Below are positions 7,810-16,202 of a stretch of DNA of 64,000 nucleotides, piece after piece. The DNA is from Nocardioides mangrovi (GTDB lineage Bacteria; Actinomycetota; Actinomycetes; Propionibacteriales; Nocardioidaceae). Made by a program: the position numbers and the translations under genes. The first letter of the stretch is position 1. Every line of letters starts with the position of its first letter. The notes beneath the pieces are model-generated. The model did not search any database, had not been told where the DNA came from, and saw only the letters and a list, made by a program, of their open reading frames with translations. The stretch covers positions 930,001-994,000 of the forward strand of contig NZ_JAIQZJ010000001.1 of NCBI RefSeq assembly GCF_020073815.1. The letters are read 5' to 3'.

Positions 7810-9066
7810 ATGCGCACCACTCTCACCACGCTCGCGGCGGCCATCGCCGTGCCGGCTCTGCTGGCCCTCGGCGCCGCTCCCGCGATCGCCGGCAGCACCA
7901 GCCCCGGCGGGAACAACGGCACCGTCAAGATCGCCGAGATCGACGACGTCGCCACCCCGAGCAACGACCCGCACGTGAGCTGCTCCTTCGCCGTCGAGTG
8001 GTACGGCTTCGACCAGGGCTCGACCATCTGGTCCGACGTCACCTTCGAGAGCCAGGCCCCGACCGCCGACGCGACCATCGCGGTCACCGGCGCCACCCAC
8101 GTCTTCGTCGGCGGCGACCCGGCCGGCGGCGGCACCGACCTCGACGGCCGCGTCGTCTACACCCTCTCCTTCACCGGCACGCCGCAGGCGCAGCAGGGCT
8201 TCCACGTGAAGATGACGACCGACACCGCCGGCTCCCACGGCTCGGACAAGAAGTCGAAGGTGTTCTGGGTGAGCCCGTGCGCGAGCTCGACCCCGACCAC
8301 GGACCCGACCACGGACCCGACCACGGACCCGACGCCGACCACCGACCCGACCACCGACCCGACGCCGACCACGGACCCGACCACCGACCCGACGCCGACC
8401 ACGGACCCGACCACCGAGCCGGTCACCGAGCCCGTCGTCTCCGACCCGAGCAACCCGGGTCCGACCGTGACGCCGTGGAGCTGGGACTGGACCTACGCCG
8501 CGCCGAGCTGCACCGCGCTGACCGTCGACTACCCGGCCAACCTCCCGTCGGGCCAGGCCAACGACGTCAACGTCCGGCTGGAGACCAACCTCGGCCAGGT
8601 CACGCTGAACTTCCACAACAACACCGGCACCTGGTCCGGCCACACTGTCTTCACCTTCGCCGCCCACCCGCAGTGGCCGGCGGGCGTCACCTCCGCTACC
8701 CCGGTGTGGGTCCAGGTCGGCGGCACCAACTACCACTGGCAGGGCACCTGCACCGACGCGACCGACACGGGCAGCACCGGCTCGACCGAGTCCCTGGTCA
8801 GCGGCTTCAGCAGCGGTACGACGCAGGTCACCCGCGGCGCGACCCCGCAGGCCGTCTGGGTCTCGGTGGCCGAGGACGCCACCGACGACTCCGTCGTCCT
8901 GCAGCGGCTCGCCTCCGGCTCGTGGCGCACCGCCACCACCGCCACCATCGACAGCGCGGGCCAGGCCCGGGTCGCGTTCCCGCGGCTGACCAAGCGCGGC
9001 TCCTTCAAGTTCCGCGTCTCGGTCGACGGTGTCGCCAGCAAGCCGATGGTCGTCAAGGTTCGCTGA
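7810..9066 (+). CDS. Secreted protein with Thr-Pro-Asp repeat linker
   Basis: The 418-residue product has a signal peptide (MRTTLTTLAAAIAVPALLALG, cleavage near AIAG). An N-terminal beta-rich domain (about 35-155) is followed by a TTDPTTDPTP linker at about 160-215, a second beta-rich domain and a C-terminal segment with KRGSFKFRVSV that looks like a carbohydrate- or surface-binding beta sandwich. I do not recognise a named family. The long Thr/Pro linker is typical of secreted or wall-associated actinobacterial proteins. It starts at ATG 7810, since upstream extension would break the signal peptide. Confidence 0.75.
   Translation: MRTTLTTLAAAIAVPALLALGAAPAIAGSTSPGGNNGTVKIAEIDDVATPSNDPHVSCSFAVEWYGFDQGSTIWSDVTFESQAPTADATIAVTGATHVFVGGDPAGGGTDLDGRVVYTLSFTGTPQAQQGFHVKMTTDTAGSHGSDKKSKVFWVSPCASSTPTTDPTTDPTTDPTPTTDPTTDPTPTTDPTTDPTPTTDPTTEPVTEPVVSDPSNPGPTVTPWSWDWTYAAPSCTALTVDYPANLPSGQANDVNVRLETNLGQVTLNFHNNTGTWSGHTVFTFAAHPQWPAGVTSATPVWVQVGGTNYHWQGTCTDATDTGSTGSTESLVSGFSSGTTQVTRGATPQAVWVSVAEDATDDSVVLQRLASGSWRTATTATIDSAGQARVAFPRLTKRGSFKFRVSVDGVASKPMVVKVR
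8331..8420 (+). repeat. Three tandem 30-bp units in the linker
   Basis: Units beginning GACGCCGACCAC start at 8331, 8361 and 8391 and differ by only a few bases. They encode the decapeptide DPTPTTDPTT. They are preceded by shorter 12-base TTDP units from about 8292. The near identity suggests copy number may vary between strains. Confidence 0.85.
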
Positions 9067-9147
9067 CCACGAACCGGCGCCCAGGGTCTGAGGCGCCTGG
9101 GTGCCGGTTCCCGGGGGAATCGCGGGGGAAGGGTGCGTGACCTGTGA

Positions 9148-9369
9148 TGTCCCGTCGACGCCGACGGCTGGACCTACGCGATCCAGGACACGGTCGCCTG
9201 GGTGGACGACTCCGGTACCTACCACGACTCCGGCTGGCCGGAGTGCCTCGAGCCGCCGCGCTCGAGCGACGTGCGGACGAGCCGTAAGGAGGTGACGTTC
9301 CGGTTCGCGTCCGTGCACGCGGACACCGAGTACGTCAGCTGGCGTCCGGTCGTGCTGGTGGAGTGCTGA
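9148..9369 (+). pseudogene. 5'-truncated gene remnant
   Basis: From 9148 to the stop at 9367-9369 there is an open frame of 73 codons with nearly all third positions G or C, the signature of real coding sequence here. It reads CPVDADGWTYAIQDTVAWV and ends SWRPVVLVEC. The frame is closed by TGA at 9145-9147 and has no ATG; the first possible start is GTG at 9202. I read it as the C-terminal part of a lost gene of unknown family. A 55-residue protein from the GTG is the alternative. Confidence 0.55.
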
Positions 9370-9387
9370 CCTGATCGACTCGGACGG

Positions 9388-9711
9388 TCAGAGGTAGAGG
9401 CCGGTGGCCTCGTCGCCGACGCGGTCGGCGGCGACGGCGTGGATGTCGCGCTCGCGCATCACGACGTAGAGCTCGCCGTTGACCTCGACCTCGGCCTTGT
9501 CCTCGGCGTCGAAGAGCACCCGGTCGCCGACCTCGATGGTGCGGGCGTGCGGGCCGACGGCGACGACCTTCGACCAGGCGAGGCGGCGCGCGCCCATGGC
9601 CGCCGTGGCCGGGATGACGATGCCGCCGGAGGAACGACGCTCCCCGGACTCGCGGTCCACCTCGACCAGGATCCGGTCGTGGAGCATCTTGATGGGGGTC
9701 TTGTCGGACAC
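9388..9711 (-). CDS. GroES/Cpn10-like co-chaperone
   Basis: The 107-residue protein resembles the 10-kDa chaperonin fold: MLHDRILVEVD near the start, SSGGIVIPATA in the mobile-loop region, KVVAVGPHARTIEVGDRVLFD in the middle and a C-terminal ELYVVMRERDIHAV. It is an extra, divergent GroES-like gene with no groEL beside it, so its partner is unclear. The GTG at 9711 starts 8 bases after the DUF3618 stop, suggesting coupling; an internal ATG at 9687 is the alternative start. Confidence 0.8.
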   Translation of the reverse strand: MSDKTPIKMLHDRILVEVDRESGERRSSGGIVIPATAAMGARRLAWSKVVAVGPHARTIEVGDRVLFDAEDKAEVEVNGELYVVMRERDIHAVAADRVGDEATGLYL

Positions 9712-9719
9712 CTGGTCGC

Positions 9720-9974
9720 TCAGCGGACGATCTTGCGGATCACCACGAAGGTGACGACGACGCCGACGACGCCCCCGACGACCTTGAGGATGTTGTCGGT
9801 GCGCGGCTGGCCGGTCTGGGTGTCGACGAAGTGGGCCTTGATGCTGCTCACCTCGCGGCTGACGATCGTCTTCGGGTGCGCGCGGTAGAGGAGCTGGTCG
9901 ATCGTGGTCGCCAGGCGTTCCCGGGTCTCCTCGATCTCCTGCTCCAGAGCGGACAGCTGCTGGTCCTGGCCCAC
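9720..9974 (-). CDS. DUF3618 small membrane protein
   Basis: This 84-residue protein carries the DUF3618 core LEQEIEETRERLATTIDQL in residues 10-30. A linker and a single C-terminal membrane helix (VVGGVVGVVVTFVVI) with a basic end follow. The family is common in actinobacteria and its function is unknown. It precedes the GroES-like gene in the same direction with an 8-base gap. Confidence 0.85.
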   Translation of the reverse strand: MGQDQQLSALEQEIEETRERLATTIDQLLYRAHPKTIVSREVSSIKAHFVDTQTGQPRTDNILKVVGGVVGVVVTFVVIRKIVR

Positions 9975-10010
9975 GGTTGCTCCTCGGTCGATGGTGTCGA
10001 GTGGAGGCTA

Positions 10011-10763
<753 letters not shown>

Positions 10764-10770
10764 CGGAGCA

Positions 10771-11439
10771 TCACCGGGGCATCTTCCCGGTGTAGCCGCG
10801 GGACAGCATCGCCAGGTGCACCCGCTCGCCGCGCTCGTAGGAGCGGATGAAGAGGGCGCCGGCCGAGCGCGCGAGGACCGGCCAGTGCCGCGGGTTGCGG
10901 GCGGTGAAGCCGCGGGACTCGCGGGCCACCTTCATCCGCCGCATCTCGTCGGTCACGACGTCGAGGTAGCGGACCATGAACGACATGATCTGCACCAGCT
11001 GCTGCGGCAGGCGCAGCCGCTCGAGCCCGAGCAGCAGGTCCTGGGGCTCGGTGGTCGCGGCGAGGGTGAGGCTGGCGAGCACGCCGAGCGTGCCCTTCAC
11101 GAGCAGCGCGATGCCCGCCTCCAGGCCGTGCTGGCTGACGCTGACGCCGAGCACCTCGGTGCGCGGGCCGGTCGCGACGAACGGCAGCAGCACCGCGAAG
11201 AGCAGGAACGGGACCTCGACGACCGTCCGCTTCAGGAGGTACGTCGGGGGGACGCGCGAGACGCCGATGACGGACGTGATCGCCAGGAGGTAGACGACGA
11301 AGGCGGCGTACCAGTCGCGGGGCGTCGCCACCACGACGATCATGAAGGCCAGGAGCGCGAGGATCTTCAGGTGCGCCGGGAACCGGTGGACCGGCGAGTG
11401 CCCGTGGTAGTGCAGCGTGTGGCCGTGACCGGCGCCCAC
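10771..11439 (-). CDS. cbiQ: ECF transporter transmembrane protein CbiQ
   Basis: The 222-residue membrane protein has five or so helices. Its cytoplasmic coupling motifs include the Ala-Arg-Gly-type segment ARESRGFTARNPR, which contacts the ATPases. The N-terminus is rich in histidine (GAGHGHTLHYHGHS), which could bind Co or Ni before transport. I chose the GTG at 11439, one base after the PDGLE gene stop, because it begins the His-rich segment. Longer starts would run into the previous gene's coding sequence. Confidence 0.9.
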   Translation of the reverse strand: MGAGHGHTLHYHGHSPVHRFPAHLKILALLAFMIVVVATPRDWYAAFVVYLLAITSVIGVSRVPPTYLLKRTVVEVPFLLFAVLLPFVATGPRTEVLGVSVSQHGLEAGIALLVKGTLGVLASLTLAATTEPQDLLLGLERLRLPQQLVQIMSFMVRYLDVVTDEMRRMKVARESRGFTARNPRHWPVLARSAGALFIRSYERGERVHLAMLSRGYTGKMPR

Positions 11440-11440
11440 G

Positions 11441-11713
11441 TCAGGAGCGCTCGTCCCGGGACCGGCGACGGACGAGGTAGGTGACGCCGCCGGCCAGGGC
11501 CAGCACGACGAGGACACCGATCACGCCGGTCAGGCTGCCGTAGCCGTCGAAGAGCCCCTGGTGGGTGCGGCCGGTGCCGGCGAAGCCGTGGTCCTCGGAC
11601 ACCTTGGTCAGCCCGTCCGGGCTGCCCGAGGCGAAGCGGCTCACGACGCCGGCCAGCACCACGGCGACGACACCGACGCCGACCAGGACCCACTTGGTGG
11701 AGAGGTTCCTCAT
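11441..11713 (-). CDS. PDGLE-domain (CbiN-like) transporter subunit
   Basis: The 90-residue protein has two membrane helices flanking an external loop with ASGSPDGLTKVSEDHGF, the PDGLE signature. This family takes the place of CbiN or NikN in cobalt/nickel ECF systems and is needed with CbiM for metal capture. Its ATG overlaps the cbiM stop by 4 bases (ATGA), and cbiQ follows at once, so all parts are coupled. Confidence 0.9.
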   Translation of the reverse strand: MRNLSTKWVLVGVGVVAVVLAGVVSRFASGSPDGLTKVSEDHGFAGTGRTHQGLFDGYGSLTGVIGVLVVLALAGGVTYLVRRRSRDERS

Positions 11714-12405
11714 GCCGCCGCCCCCGTGCTGGTGCGGATCTCCAGCTCGCGGCGGGCGAGGACCGGACGCGCGCCGTACACGAGATCGGGGCGTACGGCG
11801 AGGACGGCGCCGACCGCGAGGAAGGTGATGATCCCCTCCCCGATGCCGATGAGCACGTGCACGCCGACCATCGCTGTCGCGAGGTTGTCGAGCGGGATGT
11901 CGGCGGTGCCGCCGACGGCGTAGAGAGCGACGAAGAGGAGCGCGGCCACCGGCACCGACACCAGGGCCCCGATGCCGGCCTGGACCGGGACCAGGGAGAG
12001 CCGCTTGGGCAGCACCAGCTGGAGTCCCTTGAAGACCAGCCAGCCCACCACGACCGTGGTCAGGCCCATCAGCGTGATGTTGGTGCCGAGGGCGGTGATG
12101 CCGCCGTCGGCGAAGAGCAGGCACTGGACCAGGAAGACCACGCTCAAGCAGAGCACCGCGGTCCACGGCCCGACCAGCACGGCCGCGAGCGCTCCGCCGA
12201 GGAGGTGGCCGCTGGTGCCGGACGCGACCGGGAAGTTGAGCATCTGCACGGCGAAGATGAACGCGGCGACGAGACCGGCCATCGGCGCGGTCCGGTCGTC
12301 GAGCTCCTTGCGGGCCTTCACCAACGAGACGCCGATCGCGGCCGCGGCGACGACGCCGGTCGCGGCGGACGTCGGTGCGTCGAGGAAGCCGTCGGGGACG
12401 TGCAT
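11710..12405 (-). CDS. cbiM: Cobalt/nickel ECF substrate-binding protein CbiM
   Basis: The 231-residue integral membrane protein starts MHVPDGFLD, the conserved N-terminus whose His2 helps hold Ni or Co in CbiM/NikM. It has about seven helices and GTSGHLLGGALAAVLVGP in the middle, with a His known to ligate metal in the family. The ATG at 12405 has AGGAG upstream. The gene leads the transporter operon and reads away from a candidate nickel-regulator box. Sequence alone does not separate cobalt from nickel. Confidence 0.92.
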   Translation of the reverse strand: MHVPDGFLDAPTSAATGVVAAAAIGVSLVKARKELDDRTAPMAGLVAAFIFAVQMLNFPVASGTSGHLLGGALAAVLVGPWTAVLCLSVVFLVQCLLFADGGITALGTNITLMGLTTVVVGWLVFKGLQLVLPKRLSLVPVQAGIGALVSVPVAALLFVALYAVGGTADIPLDNLATAMVGVHVLIGIGEGIITFLAVGAVLAVRPDLVYGARPVLARRELEIRTSTGAAA

Positions 12406-12466
12406 GCGCGCTCCTGTCCAGCGGATAGGTTGGGGACGCCCGGGATATATCGCCGAGCCTACGTTA

Positions 12467-12483
12467 TTGCACATCGTTTGCGA
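12467..12483. promoter_or_regulatory. Candidate Nur (nickel uptake regulator) box
   Basis: TTGCAC-ATCGT-TTGCGA fits the Nur pattern TTGCaa-N5-ttGCAA recalled from Streptomyces, where this Fur-family repressor controls nickel uptake genes. It lies in the 93-base divergent gap between cbiM and bcp, near the likely -35 of cbiM and 16 bases from the bcp start. The match is by eye, and no Nur gene is in the window. Confidence 0.5.
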
Positions 12484-12498
12484 CAAGGAGTCCGCCCC

Positions 12499-12978
12499 GT
12501 GACCGAGCGCCTCTCCCCCGGCGACACCGCACCGCAGTTCACCCTGACCGACGACACCGGCGCGGAGGTGTCGCTCGGCGACTTCCTCGGCCGCAAGGTG
12601 ATCGTCTACTTCTACCCGGCCGCGATGACCCCGGGCTGCACCAAGCAAGCATGCGACTTCACCGACTCGCTCTCGTCGTTGCAGGCCGCGGGCTACGAGG
12701 TCGTCGGCATCTCGCCGGACAAGCCCGCGAAGCTCGCGAAGTTCCGCGAGCGCGACGGCCTCACCATCACCCTGCTCTCCGACCCCGACAAGTCGGTGCT
12801 GGCGGCGTACGGCGCGTTCGGGGAGAAGAAGCTCTACGGCAAGGTCGTGGAGGGCGTCATCCGCTCGACCGTCGTGGTCGACGAGGACGGCAAGGTCGCC
12901 GTCGCGCAGTACAACGTGAAGGCCACCGGCCACGTCGCCAAGCTGCGCAAGGACCTGAAGCTCGACGCGGTCTCCTGA
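12499..12978 (+). CDS. bcp: Thioredoxin-dependent peroxiredoxin (BCP/PrxQ)
   Basis: The 159-residue peroxiredoxin has the peroxidatic Cys47 in YPAAMTPGCTKQAC and a likely resolving Cys52 five residues on, as in the PrxQ/BCP subgroup. It should reduce hydrogen peroxide and organic peroxides with thioredoxin in the cytoplasm. The GTG at 12499 has AAGGAG 8 bases upstream. The candidate metal-regulator box before it raises the possibility of co-regulation with the divergent nickel/cobalt transporter. Confidence 0.93.
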   Translation: MTERLSPGDTAPQFTLTDDTGAEVSLGDFLGRKVIVYFYPAAMTPGCTKQACDFTDSLSSLQAAGYEVVGISPDKPAKLAKFRERDGLTITLLSDPDKSVLAAYGAFGEKKLYGKVVEGVIRSTVVVDEDGKVAVAQYNVKATGHVAKLRKDLKLDAVS

Positions 12979-12991
12979 CGGGCCTGGCCCT

Positions 12992-13054
12992 CGTCGTACC
13001 TGACGGAATGGTCGTGGTGCGGGCCGGATCACGACCATTGCGTCAGGTACGACG
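12992..13054. repeat. Long inverted repeat, 25-bp arms
   Basis: The arms at 12992-13016 (starting CGTCGTACCTGACGG) and 13030-13054 match at 24 of 25 positions around a 13-base loop. The element starts 14 bases after the bcp stop and ends 22 bases before the next tRNA, so it can act as a terminator. Its arms are far longer than a terminator needs, which suggests a dispersed palindromic repeat. Confidence 0.8.
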
Positions 13055-13076
13055 GTCTCTGGGACACTGACGCCGC

Positions 13077-13150
13077 GCGCCCGTAGCCCAATGGGTAGAG
13101 GCACCAGGTTTAGGTCCTGGCCAGTGAGAGTTCGAGTCTCTCCGGGCGCA
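13077..13150 (+). tRNA. tRNA with UAG (Leu) anticodon but short variable loop
   Basis: The acceptor GCGCCCG/CGGGCGC, the D arm, the anticodon stem CCAGG/CCTGG and the T arm GAGAG-TTCGAGT-CTCTC all pair perfectly. The anticodon loop TTTAGGT gives UAG, which reads the leucine codon CUA, with G37 as in normal tRNA-Leu. The variable loop is only CCAGT (5 bases), whereas bacterial tRNA-Leu has a long variable arm. The discriminator is A and CCA is not encoded. It looks expressed and folded, but its amino acid is uncertain. Confidence 0.85.
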
Positions 13151-13193
13151 CAGAAGTGGCACCCGGGTGACGCGCGTCACCTAGAGTCCCGCC

Positions 13194-14090
13194 ATGGACT
13201 CGGCGCTCACCACGGTCGCCCTGCCGCTCGCGCTCGGCGTGATCATGTTCGGGCTCGGACTCGCACTGACGCCGGACGACTTCCGGCGGGTGCTGCGCGC
13301 GCCCCGGGCGGTCGGGGTCGCCCTCGTCTGCCAGCTGCTCGTGCTGCCGCTGGTCTGCTTCGGGATCGTGGTCGCCTTCGACCTGCCCGCGGAGCTCGGC
13401 ATCGGCATGATGCTGCTCGCCGCGTCACCGGGCGGTACGGCGGCCAACCTCTTCAGCCACCTCTTCCGCGGCGACGTCGCGCTCAACATCAGCCTGACCG
13501 CGATCAACTCGGTGGTCTCGATCGTGTCGCTGCCGATCGTGACCAACCTCGCGATCCACTACTACGACCTCGGCGAGTCGGTGGATCTCCAGGCGCGGAA
13601 GGTCATCGAGGTCTTCGTCGTCGTCCTGGGGCCCGTGCTGCTCGGCATGCTCGTCCGCGCCCGCTCCGAGGACCTGGCCCACCGTGCGGACCGCCCGGTC
13701 CGGATCGCGTCCGCGGCCTTCCTCAGCGTCATCGTGCTCGGCATCATCGCCGCCGAGGCCGGCGACGCCGCCGGCGACATCGCCGACGTCGGCGTCGCGG
13801 TGTCGGTCTTCTGCGTGATCTCGCTGCTGGTCGGGTACGCCGTCCCGCGCGTCGCCGGCGTCACCGAGCGGCAGGCGGTCGCCTGCTCGTTCGAGATCGG
13901 GCTGCACAACGCGACCCTGGCCATCTACGTCGCCGTCGAGGTGCTCGACGTGGACCGGATGGCCGTGCCGCCCGCGGTCTACGGGCTGCTGATGTTCTTC
14001 TTCGCGATGGCCTGGGGCCTGGTCCTCACCCGCCGAGGATCCGCGCGACGATCGGCGCCATCCGCCGCAGCGCCCAGCCGCGGTGACTGA
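13194..14090 (+). CDS. Bile acid:sodium symporter-family transporter
   Basis: The 298-residue membrane protein has nine or ten predicted helices and the family motifs LAASPGGTAANLFSHL (helix-break sodium site) and FEIGLHNATLAIYVA. BASS-family members carry sodium with bile acids, pantoate, keto acids or similar anions; the substrate here is unknown. The ATG at 13194 lies 43 bases after the tRNA. Its end overlaps the convergent rdgB gene by 65 bases, the longest tail overlap in the window. Confidence 0.88.
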   Translation: MDSALTTVALPLALGVIMFGLGLALTPDDFRRVLRAPRAVGVALVCQLLVLPLVCFGIVVAFDLPAELGIGMMLLAASPGGTAANLFSHLFRGDVALNISLTAINSVVSIVSLPIVTNLAIHYYDLGESVDLQARKVIEVFVVVLGPVLLGMLVRARSEDLAHRADRPVRIASAAFLSVIVLGIIAAEAGDAAGDIADVGVAVSVFCVISLLVGYAVPRVAGVTERQAVACSFEIGLHNATLAIYVAVEVLDVDRMAVPPAVYGLLMFFFAMAWGLVLTRRGSARRSAPSAAAPSRGD

Positions 14091-14640
14091 TGGCGTCCTT
14101 GTCCTCGCGGGAGAGCTCGGCCGTGGTGAGGCCGGGGCGGTCCTCGGCCACGAAGAGGACGTCGTAGCCGAAGCCACCGCTCCCCCGGCACTCCCGGATC
14201 ACGTGGCCGGGCATGGTGCCGGAGGCGCACTGCTCGTACGCCGGGCCGTCACCGTGCACGAACGCGACCGCGCACATGAAGTGGGCGCTCCGGCGCTCGT
14301 CGGGGACGTCGGCCAGCTGGGCGAGCAGCAGCTCGTTGTTGCGGTCGTCCGACTTGGGCGGGCCGGACCAGCGGGCGGAGAGCACGCCGGGCATGCCGTT
14401 GAGCGCGTCGACGCAGAGGCCGCTGTCGTCGGCCAGGGAGGGCAGGCCGGTCGCGGCGAAGCCGGCGCGGGCCTTGAGCAGCGCGTTGCCCTCGAAGGTG
14501 GCCTGGTCCTCGACCGGCTCGTCGTAGCCCTCGACGTCATCGATGCCGAGCACCTCGATGTCGGGCAGGTGCTCGAGGAGGATCCGCTCCATCTCCTCGA
14601 TCTTCTTGCGGTTGCGCGAGGCCAGGAACACCTGGGTCAT
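14026..14640 (-). CDS. rdgB: Non-canonical purine NTP pyrophosphatase RdgB/HAM1
   Basis: The 204-residue enzyme hydrolyses dITP, XTP and ITP to monophosphates and keeps them out of DNA and RNA. Family motifs seen are [13 protein letters not shown] at the start, [29 protein letters not shown] (catalytic Asp) and the end segment [11 protein letters not shown] plus [12 protein letters not shown]. The ATG at 14640 overlaps the rph stop by 4 bases, so the two are coupled, as in other actinobacteria. Confidence 0.95.
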   Translation of the reverse strand: MTQVFLASRNRKKIEEMERILLEHLPDIEVLGIDDVEGYDEPVEDQATFEGNALLKARAGFAATGLPSLADDSGLCVDALNGMPGVLSARWSGPPKSDDRNNELLLAQLADVPDERRSAHFMCAVAFVHGDGPAYEQCASGTMPGHVIRECRGSGGFGYDVLFVAEDRPGLTTAELSREDKDAISHRGWALRRMAPIVARILGG

Positions 14641-15362
14641 CGCGCCAGCGCCTCCTGCTGGAGCCGGGTCAGGTCGGCGCAGCCCTTCTCGCCCAGGGCG
14701 AGCAGCGCGTCGAGCTCGGCCCGGTCGAAGGCGGCGCCCTCGGCGGTGCCCTGGACCTCGACGAACTTGCCGTCGCCGGTCATCACGATGTTCATGTCGG
14801 TCTCGGCCCGGACGTCCTCGACGTAGGGCAGGTCGAGCCGGGGCGTGCCGTCGATGATGCCGACGCTGACCGCGGCGACCGAGCCGGTGAGCGGCTCGCC
14901 GGTCAGGGCGCCGGTCGAGCGGAGGTGGGCGACCGCGTCCGCGAGCGCGACGTACGCACCGGTGATCGCGGCGGTGCGGGTGCCGCCGTCGGCCTGGAGG
15001 ACGTCGCAGTCGAGCTGGATGGTGTTCTCGCCGAGCGCCTGGTAGTCGATGACCGCGCGCAGCGAGCGGCCGATCAGGCGGCTGATCTCGTGGGTGCGGC
15101 CACCGATCCGGCCCTTGACCGACTCGCGGTCCGAGCGGGTGTTCGTCGAGGCGGGGAGCATGGCGTACTCCGCCGTCACCCAGCCGAGGCCGGAGCCCTT
15201 GCGCCACCGCGGGACGCCCTCGGACGCCGACGCGGCGCACAGCACCTTGGTCTTGCCGAACTCGACCAGCACCGAGCCCGCGGCGTGGTCGAGCCAGTGG
15301 CGGGTGATCGTGATCGGGCGGAGCTCGTCGTCGGCGCGGCCGTCCTCGCGGGGGGTCGTCAT
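14637..15362 (-). CDS. rph: Ribonuclease PH
   Basis: The 241-residue phosphorolytic 3'-5' exoribonuclease trims tRNA 3' ends. It shows the RNase PH domain with [16 protein letters not shown], the [11 protein letters not shown] region, GRSLRAVID and the phosphate-site [16 protein letters not shown]. It follows the SGNH gene with a 4-base overlap (ATGA) and precedes rdgB in the same way, making a three-gene coupled operon. Confidence 0.96.
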   Translation of the reverse strand: MTTPREDGRADDELRPITITRHWLDHAAGSVLVEFGKTKVLCAASASEGVPRWRKGSGLGWVTAEYAMLPASTNTRSDRESVKGRIGGRTHEISRLIGRSLRAVIDYQALGENTIQLDCDVLQADGGTRTAAITGAYVALADAVAHLRSTGALTGEPLTGSVAAVSVGIIDGTPRLDLPYVEDVRAETDMNIVMTGDGKFVEVQGTAEGAAFDRAELDALLALGEKGCADLTRLQQEALAR

Positions 15363-16129
15363 GCTCCGACCTTAGTGCGACCCACTCTCCGGTCGGTCAC
15401 CGCCAGCCGCACCGCCAGCGGGCCCAGGTCCCGGGCTCGGCGCCCCACCCAGGGCGCGCCCTCGGCGACCATCCACATCACGTCGCGGCGCCAGCTGGGC
15501 TCGTAGCCGCCCTGGGCCTCGAGCCCCGGCAGCTGGAAGTGCATGCCCTCGCCGTGCAGCAGCTCGCCGTACGCGTGCGCCAGCGCGCGATGCCCGAGCT
15601 CGCTGGGGTGCAGCCGGTCGACCGACCAGAAGCGCCGGGTGGCCACCTCCGGCCGGGTCGCGAGGTCGAGGCGGATGCCGCCGTACGACGCGTAGACCTC
15701 GTCGTAGACCCGGTTGACCACCTCGATCCGGGCCGCGAGCGGCCGGCGCAGCACGCCCGGGAGCCCGAACACCGCGCCGTGGTCGTGGAAGCGCGCCGTC
15801 ACGAGCATGGCGCCGGACCCGTGCAGCGCCTCGGCGCAGGTCATCAGATCCTCGCGGATCCGGACCGGGTCCCAGGTAGACCGCATGGTGTCGTTGACGC
15901 CGACGATCAGCGACGCCAGGTCCGGGGCGTGCGCCACCGCGTCGGCGAGCTGCTCGCTGCGGACATCGGCGCAGATCGCGCCGGACACGGCGAGGTTGCA
16001 GAACGAGACGTCGTACGCCGTGCCGAGCGACTCGGCGAGGAGCCGAGCCCAGCCGCGCCACCCGCCGGGCACCGGGTCCCCGATCCCGACGGTGGTGCTG
16101 TCTCCGAGTGCTGCCAGCCTCAGGTACAC
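15359..16129 (-). CDS. SGNH/GDSL hydrolase
   Basis: This 256-residue esterase/lipase-like protein has the four SGNH blocks: GDST (nucleophile Ser), the Gly in FCNLAVSGA, the Asn in VGVNDT and the catalytic Asp and His in [11 protein letters not shown]. No signal peptide is seen, so it is cytoplasmic. The substrate is unknown. The GTG at 16129 begins the conserved [11 protein letters not shown]. Its tail overlaps rph by 4 bases, and the upstream gap holds repeated octamers that could be operators. Confidence 0.87.
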   Translation of the reverse strand: MYLRLAALGDSTTVGIGDPVPGGWRGWARLLAESLGTAYDVSFCNLAVSGAICADVRSEQLADAVAHAPDLASLIVGVNDTMRSTWDPVRIREDLMTCAEALHGSGAMLVTARFHDHGAVFGLPGVLRRPLAARIEVVNRVYDEVYASYGGIRLDLATRPEVATRRFWSVDRLHPSELGHRALAHAYGELLHGEGMHFQLPGLEAQGGYEPSWRRDVMWMVAEGAPWVGRRARDLGPLAVRLAVTDRRVGRTKVGA

Positions 16130-16137
16130 GCCTGGAG

Positions 16138-16184
16138 CGTGTCGGACCGGGCTTCGGGCTGCCCGACACGAGATGACGTGTCGG
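16138..16184. promoter_or_regulatory. Three octamers CGTGTCGG / CCGACACG
   Basis: CGTGTCGG occurs at 16138-16145 and 16177-16184, and its complement CCGACACG at 16163-16170. The last two form an 8-6-8 perfect inverted repeat. All lie in the 73-base gap in front of the SGNH-rph-rdgB operon and after the ABC permease gene. They could be an operator, a terminator for the permease transcript, or both. Confidence 0.45.
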
Positions 16185-16202
16185 ACAACCCTCGGTGAAG
16201 GG

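Noticed and set aside
8292..8440. Possible CRISPR-like array
   Set aside because: The repeats are directly adjacent with no spacers and code for a Thr-Pro-Asp linker inside a secreted protein.
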